Positions 53,085-61,956 of a stretch of DNA of 64,000 nucleotides are shown here, one piece after another. Positions within the stretch are counted from its first letter, which is position 1, and each line of letters starts with the position of its first letter. Source of the stretch: Clostridia bacterium (GTDB taxonomy: Bacteria; Bacillota; Clostridia; Christensenellales; Aristaeellaceae); the NCBI GenBank assembly GCA_017512805.1, contig JAFWES010000033.1, positions 1-64,000 of the forward strand, written 5' to 3'. Both the position numbers and the translations under genes were made by a program. The notes under the pieces are model-generated. The model was given only the letters and a program-made list of their open reading frames with translations. It did not search any database and had not been told where the DNA came from.

Positions 53085-54158
53085 ATGGCGACGGTAACCA
53101 TCCGGCATGTGACCAAAACCTTTGGGGAAAATACCGTTCTGCGGGAATTTGACGCCGTTTTCGGGGACGGGGAGTTTGTGACCCTGCTGGGGCCTTCCGG
53201 CTGCGGAAAGACCACGATGCTGCGGATGATCGCGGGGTTTGAAAAGCCCAGCACCGGGGAGATTTACCTGGACGATACCCTGGTCTCCGGCGGAAAGACC
53301 TTTGTTCCCCCGGAAAAGCGGGGCGTCGGCATGGTGTTTCAGAGCTATGCCGTCTGGCCCCACATGAATGTATTCGACAACGTGGCCTATCCCCTGAAGA
53401 TCCAGAAGCGGAGCAGGGAAGCCATTCGCACAGCGGTGGAGAAGGTGCTGGAGGCGGTGCACCTTTCCCGGTACGCGGACCGGCTGCCCAACCAGCTCTC
53501 CGGCGGACAGCAGCAGCGGGTGGCCCTGGCCCGGGCGCTGGTGGCAGAGCCGAAGCTCCTGCTGCTGGATGAGCCCCTTTCCAATCTGGATGCCAAGCTG
53601 CGGGAGAGCATGCGCTTCGAAATCAAGGAGATTCAGCGGCGGACGGGGATCACGGTGGTCTACGTGACCCATGATCAGACGGAAGCCATGGCCATGAGCG
53701 ACCGGATCTTCCTGATCAACCGGGGAGAGGTGCAGCAGGAGGGCAGCCCGGCAGATATCTACAACAGGCCGAACAGCCCCTTTGTGGCGGACTTCCTGGG
53801 AAAGGTGGACTTTTTCTCGGGGGAAGTCCGGCAGGGGGAGATCGTTTTCCCGGACATGGGCGGGCAGAGCCTGCCCTACAGCGGGGACCGGACCGGGAAG
53901 GTCCGGGTGGCCGTCCGGCCGGAAAATTTTATCCTTTGTGATGACGGACCTATGGAAGGAATTCTGGAAACGTGGTATTATCTGGGGGATGTGAACGACT
54001 GTCGGGTTCGGGTGGGACAAACCATCATCCGGGTGATCGCCGGCGGGTTTCTGTACGGGACCCTTCGGGTCGGGGAGAAGGTTCGCCTCCGGGCCCGGGA
54101 CATCATGGTTTTCCCCGACGAAGGGGCTTTGGAAGAAATTTTATCCATCCAAACCTGA
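53085..54158 (+). CDS. ABC importer ATP-binding protein (FbpC/PotA-like)
   Basis: A 357-aa ATPase. Walker A GPSGCGKTT is at about 36-44, the signature LSGGQQQR at 138-145 and Walker B LLLLDEP just after. A C-terminal TOBE domain follows (about 290-350). It energises uptake through the preceding permease. It starts 18 bp after the permease gene. Confidence 0.93.
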   Translation: MATVTIRHVTKTFGENTVLREFDAVFGDGEFVTLLGPSGCGKTTMLRMIAGFEKPSTGEIYLDDTLVSGGKTFVPPEKRGVGMVFQSYAVWPHMNVFDNVAYPLKIQKRSREAIRTAVEKVLEAVHLSRYADRLPNQLSGGQQQRVALARALVAEPKLLLLDEPLSNLDAKLRESMRFEIKEIQRRTGITVVYVTHDQTEAMAMSDRIFLINRGEVQQEGSPADIYNRPNSPFVADFLGKVDFFSGEVRQGEIVFPDMGGQSLPYSGDRTGKVRVAVRPENFILCDDGPMEGILETWYYLGDVNDCRVRVGQTIIRVIAGGFLYGTLRVGEKVRLRARDIMVFPDEGALEEILSIQT

Positions 54159-54347
54159 AATGATTTCAGCCAGGCGGGTGTTTTCATGCGTATCAAAGAA
54201 TGCGGAAGGAGCAAAACGCCCCTTCGGATATGAAAGCTGTTTGGACCGCGGCCGCCCCGCGGGACCGGTAGCGGGCCCCCGGAGGCCATGCCGGACACCT
54301 GCGGCGCCGCGGACGGAAAAGCACGGAAAGGGAAAGGATTGGATAAA

Positions 54348-54641
54348 ATGGAAAAGAAACTGGAAGCACTGTTTGATTATCAGAAATTCGAGGGGAATCC
54401 GCAGCTGCAGCAGATCATCGATGAGACGCATGCCCGGTACGCCGGCCGCGCGGGCCGGAAAATCCGGATGCTGACCATGGAGGAGGCTGACATGGTGGCG
54501 GCTGCGGGGGCGCCCATGCAAGGGAGCAAAAACGATGAACATCGACATGGCACAGGTTTATTCGGAGTATCAGGGGAAGGTGATGGGATATCTGCGGGCC
54601 CGGCTCAGCAGCCGGACGGAAGCGGAAGATCTCTGCTCTGA
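54348..54641 (+). CDS. Small peptide gene overlapping the sigma factor gene
   Basis: Up to 97 aa. The first 54 residues (MEKKLEALFDYQKFEGN...MEEADMVAAAG) resemble small peptides found in front of clostridial sigma factor genes. GGGAAAGGATT lies 5 bases before the ATG. The frame continues 107 bases into the sigma factor gene with low-similarity sequence, so the natural end may be shorter and this could be a frameshift. The sigma gene begins in the overlapping region. Confidence 0.55.
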   Translation: MEKKLEALFDYQKFEGNPQLQQIIDETHARYAGRAGRKIRMLTMEEADMVAAAGAPMQGSKNDEHRHGTGLFGVSGEGDGISAGPAQQPDGSGRSLL

Positions 54642-55011
54642 CGTCTTCGAGAAGATTCTTCGCAAGATCGACGGCTATGATCCCAGCAAGTCCGCCCTGG
54701 GGACATGGATCTTTTCCATTACCCGGAATACCCTGATCGACTATTTCCGGCGGAACCGCCCCTCGGCGGAGCTGGACGAGAACATCGCCGAGGAAGGGGA
54801 GATCGGGGAGGGCCTGCTGGAAAGCGAGACCCTGGGGGAGCTGGCGGCGGCGCTGAAAAAGCTGCCGGAGCAGCTGCGCGACATTATTGTCATGCGGTAC
54901 TATGACGGAAAGCCCCTGACGGAGATCGCGAAGATCATGGATCTGAGCTATGGCGCGGTCAAGCTGCGGCATCAGAACGCGCTGATCCTGCTGAAGGAAA
55001 AGATGGGCTGA
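54535..55011 (+). CDS. Sigma-70 family RNA polymerase sigma factor
   Basis: A 158-aa ECF-sized sigma factor. Region 2 spans about residues 8-75 (AEDLCSDVFEKILRKID, WIFSITRNTLIDYFRRNR), and region 4 about 95-155 (LPEQLRDIIVMRYYDGK, then the SYGAVKLRHQNAL helix-turn-helix). No anti-sigma gene is evident beyond the overlapping small peptide. AAGGGAGC lies 8 bases before the ATG. Genes for secreted proteins follow and could be part of its regulon. Confidence 0.9.
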   Translation: MNIDMAQVYSEYQGKVMGYLRARLSSRTEAEDLCSDVFEKILRKIDGYDPSKSALGTWIFSITRNTLIDYFRRNRPSAELDENIAEEGEIGEGLLESETLGELAAALKKLPEQLRDIIVMRYYDGKPLTEIAKIMDLSYGAVKLRHQNALILLKEKMG

Positions 55012-55103
55012 ACCCAGGCCCGGGCAGGATGGGAACACGCGAAAAATATTACAAAATGATGCAGGAATATTGCCGATTCGCGTCGAAAAGATGAAGGAAC
55101 GAT

Positions 55104-55122
55104 CGCCCGACGCTGTCGGGCG
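55104..55122 (+). other. Intergenic hairpin before the BIG2 protein gene
   Basis: Perfect 8-bp stem CGCCCGAC/GTCGGGCG with a 3-base loop and no T run. It lies between the sigma factor gene and the BIG2 gene. Confidence 0.5.
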
Positions 55123-55162
55123 GGCGGCATCGAAGTGTGATGACGAGGGAGGAAGAGTGACG

Positions 55163-57007
55163 ATGAGAAAGGGACTGGTTATTCTGGCGCTGACGCTGGC
55201 GGTGCTTCTGACGGGCATCGTGCCGGCGGGAGCGACGGAAGCCGGGGTGACGATCGGCGTGTCCGCGGCATCGAAGGAACCCGAAGTGACTGTCACGGTC
55301 AATACCGGGAAGCTCCCTGTGCTGGATTCCGCGGATCCGCTGGTTTCGGACATTCTGGCCCAGGCCGGCCAGACGGAAACGCTCCCGGTTCTGCTGCTGC
55401 AGGTCAGGAAGAGCGCTGACCTGCGGGCGACGGTTCTTCCCAAAACGGTGAAGAACAAAAAGGTTGCCATGACCGCGTCGAACGGAGAGGTTCTGCAGGT
55501 CAAGGGGATGCGGATGACGGGCCTGGCCGCGGGCGTCAGCGAGCTGACAGTCGCCAGCGAGGAAGACCCCGCCGCCGCGCAGCGGTTCCTGGTGGCGGTG
55601 ATCCAGCCGGTGGCCCATATTCAGATTACCGCCGAGGCCAAGACCGTCGCGGTGGGCGAAAGCATCAAACTGGCCGGAGCGATTACGCCGGAGGGGGCCA
55701 GCATTCCCGCCATCGAGTGGCTTTCGGCGGATGAGCGGATCGCCACGGTGAACGCGGACGGTGTGGTGACCGGCGTCAAGAAGGGCTCCGTTCGGATCAG
55801 CGCCAAGGCGCTGGACGGCAGCAACGCCCGGTCCAACATCAACGTCACCGTGACGCAGAACGCGGAGTCCATCACCCTGGACAAGACGGAGCTGACCGTC
55901 CATGCCGGAAAGAGCGCCATGCTGAAGGGGACGGTTCTTCCCAAAGACGCCAATGATAAGGGAATCTTCTGGTCCTCCAGCGACGAGAGCGTGGCCACCG
56001 TGAACCAGCAGGGCCGGGTGACCGGCGTCGCGCTGGGAGAGTGCGAGGTGATCGCCACCAGCAAGGGCATGGGCAGCGCGGTACAGGCCCGGGCCACCGT
56101 GCACGTGCAGCAGCCGGTTCAGAAGGTGACCTTTGGGGAGGCCCCGACGGTGTACGCGGGGGAAAGCGCGAAGCTGTCCTGGACCGTGGAGCCGGCGAAC
56201 GCCAGCAATCAGACCCTGACATTCGCCTCCGGGAATAAGAAGGTCCTGACGGTGGATGAAGACGGTAACGTGTTCGGCCTGAAGGCCGGCGAAACCTATG
56301 TCAATGCCGCCAGCACGGATGGCACCAACCGCCGGGCCCGGATCAAGGTGAAGGTGCTGCAGCACGTGACCGGCGTTCATATGACCCGGAAGGTGGCCTA
56401 CATCAGCAAGGGCGAAACGGCCACCACCGGCGCCCAGCTGGAGCCCAAGGACGCCAGCAACAATAACATTATCTGGGAAAGCGCAGATCCTTCCATTGCT
56501 TCCATCCAGTCCGCCAATAAGAAGGGCACCGGCAACCGGGCGAAGATCACCGGGGTCAGCCGGGGAGAAACCACCGTCACCGCTACCACAGAGGAAGGTG
56601 GCTTCCAGGCCACCATGCGGGTGCGGATCGGGGACTGGGACAATTCGCTGAGGCTGACGGACGCTTATGTGGAAGGGGCCGATCAGCGGCTGACCGTGCG
56701 GAATGTAAGCGACCTGTATATTACCAGCGTGACCGCGGAAGTATCCGTGTTCGATGTGGACGGGAATCCGGTTTCCGCCAACAGCAAGGACGGCAGCAAT
56801 ACATTCAAGATGGTTTACCGGCATGAATTGGCGCCCGGCGCGTCCACCAGGCAGAGCGGATGGAAATATGTGGACTTTAAGCTGCCGGAATCCATGACAG
56901 TGGCCACCTACGAGGTCACGGTCACGCAGTTCCAGATTGACGGGGACTGGGTCAAGACCATTCGGAAAAAGTATCAGCCTCAGATGAGATGCCCGGTGCA
57001 TATTTAA
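55163..57007 (+). CDS. Secreted protein with four BIG2-type Ig-like domains
   Basis: A 614-aa exported protein with a signal peptide at 1-27 (LVILALTLAVLLTGIVPAGA). After a divergent first segment, four BIG2-like repeats (about 150-510) each carry a version of SADERIATVNADGVVTGVKKG. The C-terminal 100 residues (SDLYITSVTAEVSVFDVDG) are a separate beta-rich domain. Such proteins are surface-exposed adhesion or scaffold proteins. No cell-wall anchor such as LPXTG is present. ATG 55163 is used; a GTG two codons earlier lies too near the GAGGGAGG site. Confidence 0.85.
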   Translation: MRKGLVILALTLAVLLTGIVPAGATEAGVTIGVSAASKEPEVTVTVNTGKLPVLDSADPLVSDILAQAGQTETLPVLLLQVRKSADLRATVLPKTVKNKKVAMTASNGEVLQVKGMRMTGLAAGVSELTVASEEDPAAAQRFLVAVIQPVAHIQITAEAKTVAVGESIKLAGAITPEGASIPAIEWLSADERIATVNADGVVTGVKKGSVRISAKALDGSNARSNINVTVTQNAESITLDKTELTVHAGKSAMLKGTVLPKDANDKGIFWSSSDESVATVNQQGRVTGVALGECEVIATSKGMGSAVQARATVHVQQPVQKVTFGEAPTVYAGESAKLSWTVEPANASNQTLTFASGNKKVLTVDEDGNVFGLKAGETYVNAASTDGTNRRARIKVKVLQHVTGVHMTRKVAYISKGETATTGAQLEPKDASNNNIIWESADPSIASIQSANKKGTGNRAKITGVSRGETTVTATTEEGGFQATMRVRIGDWDNSLRLTDAYVEGADQRLTVRNVSDLYITSVTAEVSVFDVDGNPVSANSKDGSNTFKMVYRHELAPGASTRQSGWKYVDFKLPESMTVATYEVTVTQFQIDGDWVKTIRKKYQPQMRCPVHI

Positions 57008-57044
57008 GACAGGGCAACGGAAGAAAGAAGGAGGAGAGTCCATC

Positions 57045-57680
57045 ATGAAGAAAATGCTAAGTCTGATCCTGGCCCTGCTGCTGGCGGCGGTGGGAATGAC
57101 CACCGCAATGGCCGTGGACGATACGCCCATGGCGGATGAAGGATACTATTATGTGTACACGGAAAACGGCAAAACCTTGAACGTGCGGAATTCCCCCGGC
57201 GGTCAGGTCGTGGGCCAGCTGAAGTACGGCACAAGGGTCTATTGCTACTACAAGGACGGGGGCAACGGATGGGCCCTGATTGACTTTACCTACGATATGC
57301 CCGGTGTGGGCGTTGGAACCTATGCCTGCTATGTGTCCAGCCGGTTCCTGGTGAAGAACAAGCCGGCGGCCAGAACCAAGAAGACCGAGACTGCCCAGGC
57401 GTCGGCGACGGTCACGGCCGCGCCGGATCCCCTGGAGGCGATCAACGCGGAATTCAACAGCGCCAAGCGGGTGACCCCCTATAAGGTCACCGTCCGGCCC
57501 AGCCGGGCCAGCGGCTGGGTTCCCATGCACTGGGCGCCCAGCGCCACCACCACCATCATGGCGACCTACGGCGCCAACGCGCAGCTGCTGGTGCTGAAGG
57601 AAACCGACAACTGGCTGCAGGTGGAAGATCAGGATACGGGCGATGTGGGATTTATCAGTAAAACCCTCGTGGCGGAATAA
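57045..57680 (+). CDS. Exported protein with SH3-like domains
   Basis: A 211-aa protein with a signal peptide at about 1-23 (LSLILALLLAAVGMTTAMA). Two bacterial SH3-type domains are visible: KTLNVRNSPGGQVVGQLKYG (about 43-105) and KVTVRPSRASGWVPMHWAPS (about 145-210). These usually bind cell-wall peptides. It follows the BIG2 gene by 37 bp. Confidence 0.83.
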   Translation: MKKMLSLILALLLAAVGMTTAMAVDDTPMADEGYYYVYTENGKTLNVRNSPGGQVVGQLKYGTRVYCYYKDGGNGWALIDFTYDMPGVGVGTYACYVSSRFLVKNKPAARTKKTETAQASATVTAAPDPLEAINAEFNSAKRVTPYKVTVRPSRASGWVPMHWAPSATTTIMATYGANAQLLVLKETDNWLQVEDQDTGDVGFISKTLVAE

Positions 57681-57710
57681 GCGGATCATAGCGAAAGGAG
57701 GCAGAATAAG

Positions 57711-58826
57711 ATGAAGAAACTGATTGCGGTTCTGATGGGTCTGATGCTGCTCATGGGATGCTGCGTGGCGGAAACGGCCGTTACGGAAGATGTGATTCAG
57801 GATGTGGGAAAGGTACCGATTGGATCCATCAGCATTAACGGCGCCTTCAACCTGGTCTGCGGTCTGCCGGAAGGCTACAGGGTGCAGCCGCTGAAAATGA
57901 CCCGGGACCAGATTCTGGCGGCCATTATTTCCTCGGATCCGGAGGCGCCGGTGATGCAGCTGTCGGTGGCCTTTGACGAGACCTATTCCGACGTGATGCG
58001 CATGAACGATCTGGACGAGGAAGCCCTGGCCCTGCTGGAGAGCACCTTTACGGAGGTGGATCCCACGGTGGAAATCTCCGAGGGGGAAACCGGCCTGGGA
58101 ACCCGGCTGATGATTGCCAAGCAGACCGATGAGGACAAATTCAATTATATTGACTTCCTGAGCATCTATCAGGGATATTTCATCGAGTTTGTGATGGTGC
58201 CCAGCCAGACCGCTACGGATAAGAGGCTGACGGATGAGCAGCTGCGGATGTGCGTCACTTTCCTGACGGATCTGGACTTTGTACCGGTCGGCGGCGCGGG
58301 AACGGCGAATCAGGTCAGCCTGGCGGGGAAAACCTACGTGGCCAACCTGAGCGACTATAACGCGGAGACCGGTACCATGAAGGCCCAGCTGAAGGAGGCC
58401 ATTACCCTGGATCCGTCCGTCATGGCGGAATTGGGGAAAGGCTATATCCTGGAGTTCGGTGAACAGAATATCGAGGTTTCCACCGTAGAAACCTTCGAAG
58501 ACGGCAGCGTCCTGGTCAACGATGAGGTGGACCTGCGGCCGGAGGGCGACGTGGTTCGGGTGTTCATGTACGAAGCGGAATATATGGAAACCGTGGCGGA
58601 GATCAGCGTGAAGGTGCCGGAGACGGCGGTGTTCCTGGATGGGATTGATCCCGAGGACGGCCAGATTCTGGATGAACCGACCACCCATACGGCTGCGGAG
58701 TTCATTCAGATCCTGAGCGAGGGCGGGGAGAACGATCCCGGCTTCGCGGTGGAGAACACCGAGATTACCTTCAACGACGAGGGCGAACTGACCCAGGTGC
58801 GCCGGTTCTATACGCCCTGGCAGTAA
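57711..58826 (+). CDS. Exported protein of unknown function
   Basis: A 371-aa protein with a short signal peptide ending in LLMGCCVAE, which could be a weak lipobox (LMGC) or a signal peptidase I site. The mature part is acidic with no recognised domain. It follows the SH3 gene by 30 bp and is probably in the same transcript. Confidence 0.65.
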   Translation: MKKLIAVLMGLMLLMGCCVAETAVTEDVIQDVGKVPIGSISINGAFNLVCGLPEGYRVQPLKMTRDQILAAIISSDPEAPVMQLSVAFDETYSDVMRMNDLDEEALALLESTFTEVDPTVEISEGETGLGTRLMIAKQTDEDKFNYIDFLSIYQGYFIEFVMVPSQTATDKRLTDEQLRMCVTFLTDLDFVPVGGAGTANQVSLAGKTYVANLSDYNAETGTMKAQLKEAITLDPSVMAELGKGYILEFGEQNIEVSTVETFEDGSVLVNDEVDLRPEGDVVRVFMYEAEYMETVAEISVKVPETAVFLDGIDPEDGQILDEPTTHTAAEFIQILSEGGENDPGFAVENTEITFNDEGELTQVRRFYTPWQ

Positions 58827-58844
58827 GCGAATGAAAAGAGAAAA

Positions 58845-58871
58845 GGAGACAGGGGACGGTTCTCTGTCTCC
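58845..58871. repeat. 27-bp palindromic intergenic repeat, copy 7, with T run
   Basis: GGAGACAGGGGACGG then TTCTCTGTCTCC, followed by CTTTTTTT. This copy has the shape of a rho-independent terminator and ends the BIG2-SH3-exported protein operon. Confidence 0.85.
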
Positions 58872-59006
58872 TTTTTTTCTGTCTCCCTGTTGCCTTATGA
58901 AAGGATTCCGATATATAATTCCTTATCCTTCAAGACAGGAAGAGGCAGAGGGCGATGACGTGATCGCTTCATGTAGTCAGCCGGACGGAAGAGTTGAGGT
59001 GAAAAG

Positions 59007-59588
59007 ATGTCCTTTTTTCTGAATATGGTGATTTTTGTGTTGACCGCGGTATTGATGATCCGCATCTTCCGGAAGGACGGGAAGTGGGATCTGACGCGCG
59101 GCCGTTTTGCCATGCGATTCTTCACGGTGCAGAGCAATCTTTTCTGCGCCCTTTCCGCCCTGATGATGTGCCTGTTTCCGGAGAGCGGATGGGCATGGAT
59201 CCTGAAATACATGGGAACGGCCGCGGTGACGGTGACTATGCTGACGGTCTTTCTGTTTCTGGCCCCGAGCATCGGGAAAGGCGGGCTGAGACAGCTGCTG
59301 AAGGGGTCGGACCTGTTCATGCATCTGATCACCCCGCTGATGGCGCTGGTCTCCTTCTGTATCTTCGAAAAGCGCGGAATGAGTTTTGCGGCGGCCCTGG
59401 CGGGCATGGTGCCGGTTGTATTATACGGCCCCCGGTATCTGTATAAAATCAAATTTGCCCCGGAAGATAAGCGCTGGGACGATTTTTACGGCTATAACAA
59501 GGGCGGAAAGTGGCCGGTGACCTTCGCCATGATGATGGTGGGGACGCTCCTGATCTGCCTCGGCCTGATGGCCCTGCAGAACATATAA
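59007..59588 (+). CDS. Pr6Pr/AIG1-like membrane protein
   Basis: A 193-aa protein with about six membrane helices. The FTVQSNLFC stretch and the LFMHLITPL stretch hold the Thr and His that are catalytic in the eukaryotic AIG1/ADTRP hydrolases of this superfamily. The bacterial Pr6Pr relatives have unknown function. ATG 59007 follows GAGGTGAAAAG. Confidence 0.7.
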   Translation: MSFFLNMVIFVLTAVLMIRIFRKDGKWDLTRGRFAMRFFTVQSNLFCALSALMMCLFPESGWAWILKYMGTAAVTVTMLTVFLFLAPSIGKGGLRQLLKGSDLFMHLITPLMALVSFCIFEKRGMSFAAALAGMVPVVLYGPRYLYKIKFAPEDKRWDDFYGYNKGGKWPVTFAMMMVGTLLICLGLMALQNI

Positions 59589-59616
59589 GTACCAACTGCC
59601 AACCTGTCTGGACTGC

Positions 59617-59664
59617 AAAACGGCATCCTGAAAACTCATGGTGAGTCAGCAGGATGCCGTTTTT
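59617..59664. terminator. Bidirectional hairpin terminator
   Basis: Perfect 14-bp stem AAAACGGCATCCTG/CAGGATGCCGTTTT with an inner ACTCA/TGAGT pair and T runs on both strands. The 306-bp gap 59589-59894 holds this hairpin and a -10-like TATAAT (59860-59865); I see no gene. Confidence 0.85.
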
Positions 59665-59894
59665 AATCACGAAGATCACATCTCTCCTGCAATCCGTGAG
59701 GCTTGATTTATTAATTTGATGTCAGGGTCAAAAGGTCATCCTGAGAGCATATTATCGCAATCAGGTCGACCCTTGACATAGCCGGCGCAGAACCGGTACC
59801 GAACCTTGAAAATTTCACACAAACATAAGGAAAATCAATACTTTCAGGGCGATCTGTGGTATAATAGGGTATCGCATTTAAGGGGGTTCCAAAC

Positions 59895-60718
59895 ATGTCC
59901 TTCCGGAAGAATGAAACCCAGCAGATCACATTTTCTGACAGTCTCTACGGGCTGACTGAAAGGGAGAAGAAAGCTCTGGACAAATCATGGGCAAAGGTAT
60001 TTGCTGACGAAGTCTTTCCAACGATCGATGAAGATCGATTCCGTGTTTTATACTCGCAGAAAGATTCTCGGCCCAATACGCCGGTCAATATCATCATAGG
60101 TGCTTTGGTACTGAAGGAGTTGTTCGGACTGTCCGACGACGGCGTGGTTGAGACACTCATGTTCGACCACCGCTTCCAGTATGCGCTTCATACCACCAGT
60201 TTTGAGGAACAGCCATTAAGCGATAAGAGTCTCTCCCGTTTTCGGATGCGTTGCTATGATTACGAGAGTACCCACGGTGTGGATCTGTATCATGACTGCA
60301 TCAAGGACCTGGCGGCAAAAACCGCAAAGATGATGTAGATCGATGGACATATTCGGCGGATGGATTCGATGATGCTTGAAGCAAACATCCGAAAACTAAG
60401 CCGGATGGAACTGATCTACACCTGCATTGCCAAGCTTGTTCGTTGGCTGAACAAGAACGGACACGAAGATCTGATCAAAGGAATGGAACATTATTGTGAT
60501 CCCAACGACTTCAACCAAGTTATCTACCATTCAGCCGGGGCTGAAGTTGATACGAGAATGGATACGCTTCTCAGAGATGCGGATTCATTGCTGAAGTCTT
60601 GTCAGGGAAAATACGAAGACATCACAGAATACCAGCTGTTTGTCCGGTGCTTGTCGGATCAGACAATCGTTGAAAATGAGAAACGGCGCTTAAAGGGAAA
60701 GCTGGATGGCGGCATGTG
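59895..60718 (+). pseudogene. IS1182-type transposase remnant, broken by a stop codon
   Basis: The first 147 codons (MSFRKNETQQITFSDSLYG, FADEVFPTIDEDRF, NIIIGALVLKELFGLSDDG) match the N-terminal part of IS1182-family transposases. An in-frame TAG at 60336-60338 interrupts them, and the same frame then continues RRMDSMMLEANIRKLSR. It ends at 60716-60718 before the catalytic C-terminus; intact relatives have about 500 aa. No inverted repeats were identified. The element is dead. Confidence 0.88.
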
Positions 60719-60877
60719 ACAGTACAGGGAAACACGGCAACGCTGATCGGCAAAAGCCGGGTGCACGCGGCGGTCTTTGGCGGCGGCTGGCATACCTGGC
60801 GGCTTGAGCAGGATCTCCGACTTGTCAGAAGAAATGAACGCTGGCTGATCACGCTGGCTGAAGCCAGCACCTATTGA
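60716..60877 (+). pseudogene. NTF2-like (SnoaL/DUF4440) protein C-terminal fragment
   Basis: A 53-aa frame with a GTG that overlaps the transposase stop. TVQGNTATLIGKSRVHAAVFGGG and WRLEQDLRLVRRNERWLI resemble the C-terminal half of small NTF2-like proteins. The N-terminal half is missing, replaced by the transposase remnant. Confidence 0.6.
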
Positions 60878-60898
60878 AGCCGAATGGGAGGAACCACC

Positions 60899-61066
60899 AT
60901 GAAGGTGATGCTGATCAACGGCAGTCCTCACGAGAAAGGCTGCACTTATACCGCCCTCATGGAATGCGCAAAGACGCTGAACGAGGGCGGCATCTGGTCA
61001 AAGGCGCGGGCGTGTCACCCAGTCAGGCTCCCATTGAAGCAATGTGAATCGCTGCGGCAGCAATAA
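60899..61066 (+). pseudogene. Flavodoxin-fold NAD(P)H oxidoreductase N-terminal fragment
   Basis: A 55-aa frame, MKVMLINGSPHEKGCTYTAL, typical of the FMN-binding P-loop of NADPH-dependent FMN reductases. GGGAGG precedes the ATG. After about 32 residues the sequence no longer matches, and it stops at 61066. It looks like a truncated gene. Confidence 0.7.
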
Positions 61067-61200
61067 CGGAGGATGTTGCCGCTTTGACTGCTACCGCAAT
61101 GATCATGACAGCCATTCCGATGATTGTGATTATGTTGCTTCTGCCGTTTTTATTGATTGCTTTCATTTTTTTCCTCTTTCATATCAGGTTCCGTGCTGTT

Positions 61201-61956
61201 TCATGCATTTTTCGATTCTTCAGGAGCCTTCTTTGCCAGCCAGCCCCGAAACAGCCCGCCTTCAAAGAAAGATATGATAATAAAGAAAATATCGGCAAAA
61301 ATGATAAAAACGAACGAAGGAATCAGGATTCGGGTATACTTCCTGTCACTGAACGTCCCTTTTCGGATATGGGCGCCTATGCGGATGAGATAATACAGCA
61401 CACCCAGGTTGAAGAACAACAGCAGCCCGGCGTTTTCCGCGAAGCTGATCCATGCGTCCTTCGGGAAAAAGCTGCCGGTGTTAATGGCACTGATCAGCGT
61501 GTTCAGCGCCAGCAAACCGATATTCACCAGGAACAGGATCCGCGTTACGTTCAGCATGACGCCGCCGCCGATTCCGACACCGCCTCCCCAGGAAAGCCCG
61601 GCCCGGACGCAGAAATTTTCAAAATTCCGCATCAGCGACTCGTTCTGCCTGCCTTCAATGAAGCCGTTGTTGGCAATGCAATACACACTCAGCCGCAGAT
61701 TGTTTTCCCTGCAGAAGACTTCCATCTTTTCCATGAATCTTAACACATGCGACGGAATACCGTCCACATAGAGCGGAACACCAAACACCACCGCCTGCGC
61801 TTCCCGCAGCTCCCCCAGGATCCGGTCATGATCCGCGGGGGTGCGCAGTTTTTCGGAGACTTTTTTCCCGCTTACGAATAAACGCTGCAGGAAAAGAAAG
61901 TAAGATGAAGCACAGAACTTCTTTTTCGGGCTGCAGTTGATGAAAACGGTTTTCAC
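61201..61956 (-). CDS. Flavodoxin-like protein with C-terminal membrane segments
   Basis: A 251-aa protein. Residues about 1-145 form a flavodoxin-like fold: MKTVFINCSPKKKFCASSY at the FMN phosphate site and VVFGVPLYVDGIPSHVLRFMEKME. Residues about 155-240 hold three membrane helices (for example ILFLVNIGLLALNTLISAI). It may be a membrane-bound NAD(P)H oxidoreductase. It overlaps the next minus-strand gene by 4 bases. Confidence 0.8.
   Translation of the reverse strand: MKTVFINCSPKKKFCASSYFLFLQRLFVSGKKVSEKLRTPADHDRILGELREAQAVVFGVPLYVDGIPSHVLRFMEKMEVFCRENNLRLSVYCIANNGFIEGRQNESLMRNFENFCVRAGLSWGGGVGIGGGVMLNVTRILFLVNIGLLALNTLISAINTGSFFPKDAWISFAENAGLLLFFNLGVLYYLIRIGAHIRKGTFSDRKYTRILIPSFVFIIFADIFFIIISFFEGGLFRGWLAKKAPEESKNA

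Noticed and set aside
59895..60718. In-frame TAG in the transposase as possible programmed readthrough
   Set aside because: The protein also lacks its C-terminus and follows with an unrelated fragment, so a plain pseudogene is simpler.
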